A stretch of 23,089 nucleotides of DNA from Bacteroidaceae bacterium (lineage in GTDB: Bacteria; Bacteroidota; Bacteroidia; Bacteroidales; Bacteroidaceae), in contig CAAHEN010000149.1 of the NCBI GenBank assembly GCA_900772575.1, positions 1 through 23,089 of the forward strand. Reading direction: 5' to 3'. The translations under genes were made by a program, and so were the position numbers. The notes below the pieces were generated by a model, which was not told where the DNA came from, did not search any database, and saw only the letters and a list, made by a program, of their open reading frames with translations. Shown here piece by piece: positions 6,896 to 14,880 of the stretch (its first letter is position 1; each line of letters starts with the position of its first letter).

Positions 6896-8377
6896 ATGGG
6901 GCATATCCGTTCTTATATCCCGATGGCGCAAGACCTCCGTGTCCTGAGAACAGTCGTTCTGGTGCTTGCAGCCCTGTTCCTGCCGACGGCTGGTGGCGCA
7001 TCGCAAACAGCACAGGCCGGAGCGCCGGAGATCACGTGCGACGCGATTCCCCCGTCGGCCTGTGATACGACTGTGGTTGCAATGCTGCGCGACGACTATG
7101 GTGTCGGGTTCTCGGCAAACAATCGCGTGGTCCTTTTCAAGCGGGGTACCGAGAAATTTGCGGATCTTTTCTGTGCCATCAGACAAGCGCGTCATAGCAT
7201 CCACTGTGAGTATTTCAATTTTCGCAACGACTCCATATCCAAGGCGCTTTTCACCCTCTTGGCGGAAAAGGCCGCAGAAGGTGTGGAGGTGCGTGTGCTC
7301 TTCGATGGCTTCGGCAACAGTTCAAACAACCGGCCACTCCGCCGCAGCCACCTCAAGCGATTGCGGGCATCAGGCATCGAAATCTATGAGTTTGACCCCG
7401 TTCGCTTCCCGTGGTTCAACCATGTGCTTCACCGCGATCACCGCAAGATTGTCGTCATAGACGGTTGTGTCGCTTACACTGGCGGCATGAACGTGGCCGA
7501 CTATTACCTCAAAGGCAAACCGGAGTTTGGCGAATGGCGTGACATTCATGCCCGCGTTGAAGGTGATGCCGTCGGCAAGTTGCAGGCGGTGTTTATTGGA
7601 TTTTGGAATAAGGTGACCGGGCAGGATGTGTCCGGGTCACAATATTATCCAGGAACCCGCGATGCAGCACGGCTGTTTTCGGGCTTGGCTCCTGACACCT
7701 GCTCAACCAGCGGGCACAAGTACGTCGCCGTGGTCGACCGTACCCCTGGCCGCTCCGACCGTATCATCCATGACACATTTGTCAAGGCCATAGACGGCGC
7801 ACGGTCACAAATCCAGATCATTAACCCCTATTTTACTCTTTGTGGGCACATACGGCGGGCGCTCATACGTGCCGCCAGGCGCGGTGTGGATGTGGAGGTC
7901 ATGTTATCGGCCAAGAGTGACATTCCCATCACGCCACGGATCGTAGAATACAATGCCCATAAGCTCATGGAGCAGGGCGTCAACATCTACTTTTTCGAAG
8001 GTGGCTTTCACCATAGCAAGATCATGATGGTCGACAGCCTGTATGCCTTTATCGGATCGGCCAATCTCAACAGTCGCAGCCTCTCCTTCGACTATGAGTG
8101 CAACCTGCTGGTGGCCGATCGGCCCACCACGGCTACGCTGCAACGCATCTTTGAGACCGATAAGGTGACGCGGTGCTTCAAACTGACGCCGCAGACTTGG
8201 CGTAAGATGAGCCTCTGGCGCCGATTTAGCGGATGGCTGTTCCACTTCCTGGCCCCAGTCGTCAGCCGCGACAGCGGCGACAGTGAGCGACTGGGCGACT
8301 TCCACCACTCAGAACCGTTGTTTGTAAGAAACTTTCTATCATGCGAGACACGTCATTTTCCATCTGCAAGGCCCTAG
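6896..8377 (+). CDS. Exported phospholipase D / cardiolipin-synthase-like protein
   Basis: 493 residues with both HKD motifs of the PLD superfamily: HRKIVVID (His182, Lys184, Asp189), followed by YTGGMNVADYY, and HSKIMMVD (His373, Lys375, Asp380), followed by IGSANLNSRS. This layout is that of bacterial cardiolipin synthases (phosphatidyl transfer between phospholipids). The two N-terminal membrane helices of ClsA are absent. Instead a signal-like segment is present (MAQDLRVLRTVVLVLAALFLPTAGG), so the catalytic part probably faces the periplasm. An ATG at 6923 starts directly at this segment and is an alternative start. It begins five bases after kdsD, and its last 36 bases overlap the next gene. 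Cardiolipin synthesis is likely, but hydrolysis or transfer to another envelope lipid is possible. Confidence 0.86.
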   Translation: MGHIRSYIPMAQDLRVLRTVVLVLAALFLPTAGGASQTAQAGAPEITCDAIPPSACDTTVVAMLRDDYGVGFSANNRVVLFKRGTEKFADLFCAIRQARHSIHCEYFNFRNDSISKALFTLLAEKAAEGVEVRVLFDGFGNSSNNRPLRRSHLKRLRASGIEIYEFDPVRFPWFNHVLHRDHRKIVVIDGCVAYTGGMNVADYYLKGKPEFGEWRDIHARVEGDAVGKLQAVFIGFWNKVTGQDVSGSQYYPGTRDAARLFSGLAPDTCSTSGHKYVAVVDRTPGRSDRIIHDTFVKAIDGARSQIQIINPYFTLCGHIRRALIRAARRGVDVEVMLSAKSDIPITPRIVEYNAHKLMEQGVNIYFFEGGFHHSKIMMVDSLYAFIGSANLNSRSLSFDYECNLLVADRPTTATLQRIFETDKVTRCFKLTPQTWRKMSLWRRFSGWLFHFLAPVVSRDSGDSERLGDFHHSEPLFVRNFLSCETRHFPSARP

Positions 8378-9588
8378 CCATCATACTTGTGGTCATATCG
8401 CACGCCGGGGCACCCGGCTGGATCAACGACTTCATATTCCAGTTTCATGTACCTGTGTTCTTCTTCTGTGCCGGCTATTTCTTCAAGCTCGGATATCTGG
8501 ATGCACCGGGCGTCTATCTTGGTCACAGGCTTACCCGGCTCTATTGGCCCTTCGTCAAATGGAGCCTGTTTTTCCTCATCGTCCACAATCTGCTCTTCCC
8601 CCTTGGCCTGCTCAGCGAGACCTATGGCAATGCAGCCGGCGGCGTGCTCCACCCCTATACGTTTGCCGATTTCTGCCAACGGTCGTGGAATGTTGTCTTC
8701 AACATGTCAGGCTATGACGAGTTCATCTGCGGTGCCTTCTGGTTTTTCAGATCGCTCTTCATTGGCAGCATCGGATTCTTGCTGGGGCTCAAATTGTTCA
8801 GGAAACTGCGCCCGGAAGACAGCTGGATACAGAGCGGACTGCTGCTGAGCCTGCTCGTCGTCTTACTCATCGTCTGGAAAATCGGTATGGGGCTGCGCAT
8901 CACAGGCATTGCCGGTGGAGGCTACCGGGAACTCATGGCGGTATTGTTCATGACGCTTGGATTTCTCTTCAGCCGTTACCGTCCGAGAGTGCAGATGGGA
9001 TGGCTGACGACAGCCGTCTGCACACTGATCACCGTGCTGGGCGCCGTTTATTATCCGACGAGCATGGCATTCAATGCGGACTATGGCCATTTCTTCATGT
9101 TGCTGCTGACGGCGACGGCCGGTTTCCTGCTGACCTATTCCCTCTCGTGCCACATCGACCGTCTCGGCTCTTTCGTCCGGCGCCCCTTGGTCTACATCGG
9201 TGACCGCACCCTTCACATATTCGCATTCCACCTGCTGGCCTTCAAGGTGGTCAGTGCAGTCAAGGTGGCTTGGTATGGTCTGCCTTGGCAGGCCATTGGC
9301 TCGCATACCGTAGTCAACAGCCACACGGACGATGCCTTTTGGGTCTTGTACACGCTGGTCGGTGTGGCCCTCCCTCTGGCATGGTTGGCGGGCTACCGCT
9401 ATTTGGCCGGCCGTTTCGATCTGTCACTTAAGAGTTGTCTTCGCTATGCACTGAATTTCACAATCAGGGCATTGGTGCTTCTCGTCGTCGGGTTGCGGAA
9501 ACTGCTGAAATCATTGTGGCATATGGTTCTCGGCATCCGTGACGCCATCCGTGACATCATTAGCGCTTCCAGTCCCAAGAACGAGTGA
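8341..9588 (+). CDS. Acyltransferase family 3 (OafA/NodX-type) integral membrane protein
   Basis: 415 residues with about ten membrane helices. The start of the family signature is clear: CKALAIILVVISHAG (with the conserved His), then FIFQFHVPVFFFCAGYFFK and a basic loop LGHRLTRLYWPFVKW. Members use acyl groups to modify extracytoplasmic sugars (LPS O-antigen, peptidoglycan, exopolysaccharide). The first conserved helix begins ten residues after this ATG and no later start could keep it, so the 37-base overlap with the PLD gene is real and suggests translational coupling. The substrate is unknown; neighbours for KDO and for peptidoglycan turnover make an envelope glycan likely. The C-terminal tail (about 365-415) is helical and basic, beyond the last clear helix. 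Confidence 0.85.
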   Translation: MRDTSFSICKALAIILVVISHAGAPGWINDFIFQFHVPVFFFCAGYFFKLGYLDAPGVYLGHRLTRLYWPFVKWSLFFLIVHNLLFPLGLLSETYGNAAGGVLHPYTFADFCQRSWNVVFNMSGYDEFICGAFWFFRSLFIGSIGFLLGLKLFRKLRPEDSWIQSGLLLSLLVVLLIVWKIGMGLRITGIAGGGYRELMAVLFMTLGFLFSRYRPRVQMGWLTTAVCTLITVLGAVYYPTSMAFNADYGHFFMLLLTATAGFLLTYSLSCHIDRLGSFVRRPLVYIGDRTLHIFAFHLLAFKVVSAVKVAWYGLPWQAIGSHTVVNSHTDDAFWVLYTLVGVALPLAWLAGYRYLAGRFDLSLKSCLRYALNFTIRALVLLVVGLRKLLKSLWHMVLGIRDAIRDIISASSPKNE

Positions 9589-9635
9589 ACGAGCTTCTGA
9601 GACACTTCTGTTATACGTCCAATGCACAAGTATCA

Positions 9636-12600
9636 ATGAAAAAGAATGTAGATTTCTTCGTTGCCCACAGTGGCAGTGATTCAGATATGGCTCATCTGGT
9701 GCAGGCCATTGCCGGCAACACACTCTGCGAGCACTTCTATGTGCTGAGTCGCCAGACAGATGCCTCCAGAACGTCGGACTGTGCCTATGCCACTCTGGCC
9801 ATAGACTCACTCACGTCCATGAAAACGCTGCGCCTTGTAGCGCGTCAGGCGCAGAGCCGTTACACGTTTATATACTTGAAGCATACGGGGTTCCGTCTGG
9901 GCTACCGCTGTATTGACCGCATGGTGGAAGTGGCGGAGAATACCGGGGCCGGTATGGTCTATGCAGACCGTTATGAGCAACGCGGTGAGGACGTCGTTCC
10001 ACATCCAGTCATCGACTGGCAGGTCGGCAGTGTCAGGGAAGACTTCGACTTTGGCGGGTTGTGGCTGGTCAGGACGGCTTTGCTCAAATCGTTTGTTGCC
10101 GATGAGGCTGCCGCTGCTCGCTATCGCTTTGCCGCTTCTTATGCTTTGCGGCTTTACCTCTCCCGACACGCTGAAATATTCCATCTGAACGAACTGCTCT
10201 ATGCCGAGGCTGAGACCGATTTCCGAAAGAGCGGTGAGAAGCAGTTCGACTATGTCAATCCGGCACTTCGTGAGGCCCAAGTGGAGTATGAACGTGCCTG
10301 CACTTTTCATTTGAAGAAAATCGGTGCCTGGCTGGCACCGGGCGAAACAGATGAGCTGCCACAGTTGCAAGCCGCACAGTGGCCGGTGACGGCTTCAGTA
10401 ATTATTCCCGTCCGTAACAGGCGACGCACCATTGCCGACGCTGTCGATAGCGCACTCAGCCAGCAGGCAGACTTTGCGTTCAACGTCATCGTCATCGACA
10501 ATCACTCTGACGACGGCACGACGGAGGTCCTTGCCGCCTATTCGGACAATGCCCGTGTTGTCATCGTCAGCCCTGAGAACACAGATTTGGGTATTGGCGG
10601 TTGCTGGGATCTGGCTATTCGCGATGTGCGTTGCGGCGAATTTGCCGTGCAGCTTGACTCTGACGACCTCTATAGCGGCACTGGAGTCCTACAGGCCATT
10701 GTCGATGCTTTCCACCAACAAGATGCCGCAATGATCATAGGTTGCTATCGCATGGTCGACTTCGAACTCAACACGTTGCCTCCAGGACTGATCGAGCACC
10801 GCGAATGGACACCGGAGAATGGTCGCAACAACGCTTTGCGTGTCAATGGACTCGGAGCGCCCCGTGCTTTTCGTACCGACATCTTGCGCCGCATCGGCTT
10901 CCCCAATACCTCCTATGGTGAAGACTATGCTGTCGGTCTGGCCATATCCAGACATTACAAAATAGGGCGGCTTTATGAGGAAGTGTACCTCTGTAGGCGT
11001 TGGGATGGCAACTCCGATGCCAACCTTTCTGTCGACAAGGTCAACCGGAACAACCTGTACAAGGATACACTCCGCAGTATAGAGCTGCAGACCCGGCAGG
11101 CCATGCTGAAACGGTGGAACCATCCCATTTCTCAGGACGAGGTGTTGGCTTTCTTCGACAAGCAGCTGTCACAATGGGACGTGGCAAAACAGCGTTTTGA
11201 AGACTTGGAGACAAAAATCCGCACCCGGCAATTGGCATTCGATGATTACGCGTTCACCGTGCAGTACAATCCCTGCCGCATTGTCTCAACCGGGGCCAAG
11301 GTCGACAAGCAGACGCTCAAGAACCGGCCCTGTTTCCTCTGTGACGCTAATCGGCCAATTAAGCAGTTCGACCTGCCGGTTGAGGGCAACTTCCATATAT
11401 TGGTCAATCCGTTCCCCATTCTGCCGAAGCACCTGACGATACCGACGCGGCGTCACCAGCCCCAGAGACTGGCCGTGTTGCAGCAGGCACTCAGTCGCTT
11501 GGCTTGGAACATGCCGGATTTCCTGATCTTCTATAATGGCGGGCGTTGTGGTGCGTCGGCTCCGGATCATGCCCACTTGCAGGCCGGAAGCAAGGGCTTC
11601 GTGCCCTTGCAACGGGACTGGAAGTATTTCGAAAACCGTTTGGAGAAGATCTACCCGCTGACCACTGCCGATGAGACTGCACTTGAAGAGAAAGGGTACA
11701 AGACATCTACGGTAGGACTCTATCTCCTGAACGGTTACGCCTGCCCGGCCTTTGTTTTGTTGGGGGGGCAAGCTGAGGGCGACTATTACCTGCTGAATAA
11801 ACTGATCAATGCGCTGCCGGTCGAGAGCGGGCGCTGCGAACCCGACTTCAACCTGCTGGCTTGGCGCCAGCCCGGTGGCCCGGCCAATGCCGATAGCGTG
11901 GTCATCGTGCTTTTCCCGCGTCGCAAGCATCGCCCTGACTGCTATTTTGCACAAGGGCGTGACCAGATTCTTGTCAGCCCAGGCGCCTTGGACATGGCCG
12001 GATTGATCATTACACCGCGTGAGGACGATTTCAATCGCCTGACTCGCGAACGTGCAGCCAGCATTCTGAAAGAGGTGGCCTTCACCAAGGAACAGATGCA
12101 GCATGTGGCCAAGAAACTGCACCGTCGGCAGCAGCCGATCAGGACAGCCGATGAGGGGGCGCTCTCACTGGACTCTGAGCCTCAGGTCACCGTCGGCATC
12201 TTGCGGAGGGGGCATGCAGCCTTTTCGCTCAATGCTGCCTTCACGGCCAAGGGCAAGGAGGTTTGTGGCCATCAGGAGGTCATGGTGCAAGATGGCGGCA
12301 TTCTTTGGAATGACAACCTCTACAGTGATCTGACCTTTTATCCCGACAGCCCCGACGCCACATTTACGGTAGACGCTGTCACCATCGGCGTGCAGTTCCA
12401 CTGGCAGCGCCAAGAGGCACAGACGTTCCGGGGAACCTTGCACATTGTCGTCGATGAGGGCAAGCTGGTCTTCATCAATGTGATCCCCGTCGAGCAGTAC
12501 CTCACCAGTGTCATTAGCTCAGAGATGAGCGCGACGTCCTCTCCCGAGCTGTTGAAGGCCCATGCTGTCATCTCCCGCAGTTGGCTGTTCCACCAGATGA

Positions 12601-13490
12601 AGCGTCACCACGAAGCCCCCGGACGCACGTCAGGCAATTTTTTCTCTTTCGTGCGCAAGGAAAACGAATCCATAAAATGGTATGACCGCGAAGACCACAC
12701 GCTCTTCGACGTTTGTGCTGATGACCATTGCCAACGGTACCAGGGTATCACCAGAGCAATGAATCCCGCTGTTGTCAAAGCCATTGCCGATACACGCGGC
12801 ATTGTGCTGCTCGACAAGGAACATGAGATCTGTGATGCCCGCTTCTCGAAATGCTGTGGCGGCATCACCGAGCGTTTCTCGACTTGCTGGGACGACAGCG
12901 AACGCCCCTACCTTACGCCTGTAGTCGATGCGGACCAGCCGCTGGACGCCGATCTTTCTACCGAGGCAGGCGTGAAAGCCTGGATTATGGGAAGTCCGGA
13001 TGTCTTCTGTAACACAACAGACCGAAGGCTTCTGGCACAGGTGCTCAACGACTATGATCGGGAAACACCCGATTTCTTCCGCTGGCATGTCCACTACACC
13101 CAGGCTGAGTTGTGCAGCATCATCAGCCAGAAGCGCGAAGAAGACTTCGGCCGTATCCGTGACCTGCAGCCGTTGGAGCGTGGTGCCAGCGGACGGCTCA
13201 AGCGCCTCTGCATTGTCGGTGAGAAGAAGACTATGGTCATTGGCAAGGAACTGGAGATACGCCGCAGCCTATCGCCAACCCACCTTTACAGTTCGGCGTT
13301 TGTGGTGGAAACCGAAGAGCCGGATGCCGATGGCTACCCAACGGCTTTCACCTTCCATGGAGCAGGGTGGGGACATGGCGTCGGCCTGTGTCAGATCGGG
13401 GCAGCTGTCATGAGCGATAGAGGATATGATTTTAGGCATATCTTGTTGCACTACTACAGTGACACTACCGTCAAAAGACTCTATGAATGA
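9636..13490 (+). CDS. Multidomain fusion: GT-like N-terminus, GT2 glycosyltransferase, DUF4922 (HIT/GalT-like), SpoIID
   Basis: 1284 residues from ATG 9636 (a GTG at 9585 would overlap the previous stop). Residues 1-240 resemble a degenerate GT-A domain (GMVYADRYEQ, WQVGSVREDFDFGGLWLV). Residues 250-480 are a GT2 domain (SVIIPVRNRRRTIADAVDSA, VIDNHSDDGT, LDSDD near 340). Residues ~535-850 match DUF4922: NRPCFLCDANRP with a Cys pair near 566-569, VNPFPILPKHLTIP, and DHAHLQ at 644-649, which resembles HIT/GalT nucleotidyl-transfer sites. Residues ~885-1284 are a SpoIID domain (NVIPVEQYLTSVISSEMS, then GWGHGVGLCQIGA), a family that includes a lytic transglycosylase acting on denuded glycan. No signal peptide or membrane helix is apparent, which is odd for a SpoIID enzyme. 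The AmpG-like permease gene overlaps its stop, pointing to peptidoglycan turnover. How the three activities cooperate is unknown. Confidence 0.85.
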   Translation: MKKNVDFFVAHSGSDSDMAHLVQAIAGNTLCEHFYVLSRQTDASRTSDCAYATLAIDSLTSMKTLRLVARQAQSRYTFIYLKHTGFRLGYRCIDRMVEVAENTGAGMVYADRYEQRGEDVVPHPVIDWQVGSVREDFDFGGLWLVRTALLKSFVADEAAAARYRFAASYALRLYLSRHAEIFHLNELLYAEAETDFRKSGEKQFDYVNPALREAQVEYERACTFHLKKIGAWLAPGETDELPQLQAAQWPVTASVIIPVRNRRRTIADAVDSALSQQADFAFNVIVIDNHSDDGTTEVLAAYSDNARVVIVSPENTDLGIGGCWDLAIRDVRCGEFAVQLDSDDLYSGTGVLQAIVDAFHQQDAAMIIGCYRMVDFELNTLPPGLIEHREWTPENGRNNALRVNGLGAPRAFRTDILRRIGFPNTSYGEDYAVGLAISRHYKIGRLYEEVYLCRRWDGNSDANLSVDKVNRNNLYKDTLRSIELQTRQAMLKRWNHPISQDEVLAFFDKQLSQWDVAKQRFEDLETKIRTRQLAFDDYAFTVQYNPCRIVSTGAKVDKQTLKNRPCFLCDANRPIKQFDLPVEGNFHILVNPFPILPKHLTIPTRRHQPQRLAVLQQALSRLAWNMPDFLIFYNGGRCGASAPDHAHLQAGSKGFVPLQRDWKYFENRLEKIYPLTTADETALEEKGYKTSTVGLYLLNGYACPAFVLLGGQAEGDYYLLNKLINALPVESGRCEPDFNLLAWRQPGGPANADSVVIVLFPRRKHRPDCYFAQGRDQILVSPGALDMAGLIITPREDDFNRLTRERAASILKEVAFTKEQMQHVAKKLHRRQQPIRTADEGALSLDSEPQVTVGILRRGHAAFSLNAAFTAKGKEVCGHQEVMVQDGGILWNDNLYSDLTFYPDSPDATFTVDAVTIGVQFHWQRQEAQTFRGTLHIVVDEGKLVFINVIPVEQYLTSVISSEMSATSSPELLKAHAVISRSWLFHQMKRHHEAPGRTSGNFFSFVRKENESIKWYDREDHTLFDVCADDHCQRYQGITRAMNPAVVKAIADTRGIVLLDKEHEICDARFSKCCGGITERFSTCWDDSERPYLTPVVDADQPLDADLSTEAGVKAWIMGSPDVFCNTTDRRLLAQVLNDYDRETPDFFRWHVHYTQAELCSIISQKREEDFGRIRDLQPLERGASGRLKRLCIVGEKKTMVIGKELEIRRSLSPTHLYSSAFVVETEEPDADGYPTAFTFHGAGWGHGVGLCQIGAAVMSDRGYDFRHILLHYYSDTTVKRLYE

Positions 13491-14829
13491 ATCTGACGCC
13501 GTCTGCCGGCACCAATGCTCTATCACTATGCAACCAGATAAAGATTCCAGAAAGCCGTCGTCAGTCGGCAAGTCGCCATGGCGCTGGATCCCCACACTCT
13601 ATTTTGCCGAGGGGATTCCCAATACCGTCGTGATGGTCATAGCCGTTGTCATGTACAAGCGGCTCGGCCTTGACAACGAAAGCATAGCCCTTTACACGTC
13701 GTGGCTCTATCTGCCATGGGTCATCAAGCCGTTCTGGAGTCCCGTTGTCGACATGCTTCGCACCAAGCGCTGGTGGATACTTGCCATGCAGCTGTTCATC
13801 GGTGCCTCGATGGCCGGTGTGGCGTTTACCCTGCCCCTTGCTGCCAATGTGCAGTGGACGCTCGCCTTCTTCTGGCTGATGGCTTTCAGCAGCGCTACCC
13901 ACGATATAGCGGCCGATGGCTACTATATGCTCCAGCTTTCGCCACACGACCAGGCCCTCTTCGTTGGCATACGCAGCACGTTCTATCGTGTCGCCACCAT
14001 TGCCGGCCAAGGCCTGCTCATCATGATAGCAGGCCTGCTCGAGGTCTATACCCGAATTCCGCAACGCGCTTGGTCCATCACTTTCGCTGGGGCCGCAGTG
14101 GTCTTCTTGGCAATCTGCCTCTATCATGCGGTGGCACTGCCTCGTCCACAAGCCGACGTCGCCCAGAGGGCAGACAGCGAGAGCCACCTGCACTGGCTGC
14201 TGGCCACATTTACGTCGTTCTTCCGCAAGCCGCAGATCGTGGTGGCCGTGGCTTTCATGTTACTCTATCGTTTCCCGGAGGCACTGCTGACGAAGATATG
14301 TCCGCTCTTCCTGCTCGACAAGACTACGGCCGGTGGACTCAGCCTCACCACCTCGGAAATAGGTCTTGTACAGGGCACAGTGGGGGTCATCGGATTGACG
14401 CTGGGCGGTATATTGGGAGGCATCGCCATTGCCCGCAGTGGCTTCAAACGCTGGCTGTGGCCGATGGTCATGAGCATCTCGTTGCCCAATGCCGTCTATA
14501 TCTTTCTCGCGTACTTCCAGCCAGATTCTCTCCTCATTGCGGCTTCAGCCATCTTCATCGAGCAGTTCGGCTATGGCTTTGGCTTTACAGCCTATATGCT
14601 CTATCTCATCTACTTCTCACAAGGGGCGTCGAAAACCGCGCACTATGCTTTCTGCACCGGTTTTATGGCCTTGAGCATGATGTTGCCAGGCATGGTCGCT
14701 GGTTGGTTGCAGGAACGTATGGGCTATCTGAACTTTTTCATATTGGTCATGGCGCTTGTACCGCTCACATTCATCGTCTCTGCCCTCATCAAGGTCGACA
14801 CCGACTACGGAAAGAAAAGTGACGCTTAG
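13483..14829 (+). CDS. ampG: AmpG-like muropeptide permease (MFS)
   Basis: 448 residues with about twelve membrane helices. Recognisable family text: YFAEGIPNTVVMVIAVVMYKRLG, LYLPWVIKPFWSPVVDMLRTKRWWI, SSATHDIAADGYYM, and EQFGYGFGFTAYMLYLIYFSQG. AmpG proteins import anhydro-muropeptides released from the cell wall by lytic transglycosylases, through the inner membrane, for recycling. The ATG at 13483 overlaps the stop of the SpoIID fusion gene by eight bases (ATGAATGA). A second ATG at 13528 gives 433 residues and a shorter cytoplasmic tail, and is equally possible. A coupled glycan-cleaving domain and a muropeptide importer make biological sense. Another sugar or peptide substrate cannot be excluded from sequence alone. 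No terminator follows; the GH95-like gene begins 51 bases later. Confidence 0.87.
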   Translation: MNESDAVCRHQCSITMQPDKDSRKPSSVGKSPWRWIPTLYFAEGIPNTVVMVIAVVMYKRLGLDNESIALYTSWLYLPWVIKPFWSPVVDMLRTKRWWILAMQLFIGASMAGVAFTLPLAANVQWTLAFFWLMAFSSATHDIAADGYYMLQLSPHDQALFVGIRSTFYRVATIAGQGLLIMIAGLLEVYTRIPQRAWSITFAGAAVVFLAICLYHAVALPRPQADVAQRADSESHLHWLLATFTSFFRKPQIVVAVAFMLLYRFPEALLTKICPLFLLDKTTAGGLSLTTSEIGLVQGTVGVIGLTLGGILGGIAIARSGFKRWLWPMVMSISLPNAVYIFLAYFQPDSLLIAASAIFIEQFGYGFGFTAYMLYLIYFSQGASKTAHYAFCTGFMALSMMLPGMVAGWLQERMGYLNFFILVMALVPLTFIVSALIKVDTDYGKKSDA

Positions 14830-14880
14830 GCCCGTATGCCACTGACCTTTGCTTCATAAGATATAAAACTGGAACCAGCC

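Noticed and set aside
11286..12122. 278-residue minus-strand frame opposite the DUF4922 region
   Set aside because: The plus-strand frame has recognisable domains throughout; no motif was found in the antisense product.
13701..14822. 373-residue plus-strand frame inside ampG
   Set aside because: It is a shifted frame of the permease, rich in His, Arg and Cys with no hydrophobic segments or known motifs.
14844..14851. GACCTTTG before the GH95-like gene as a promoter box
   Set aside because: It misses the first T of TAnnTTTG and no -33 TTG is in place; mentioned with the gene but not called.
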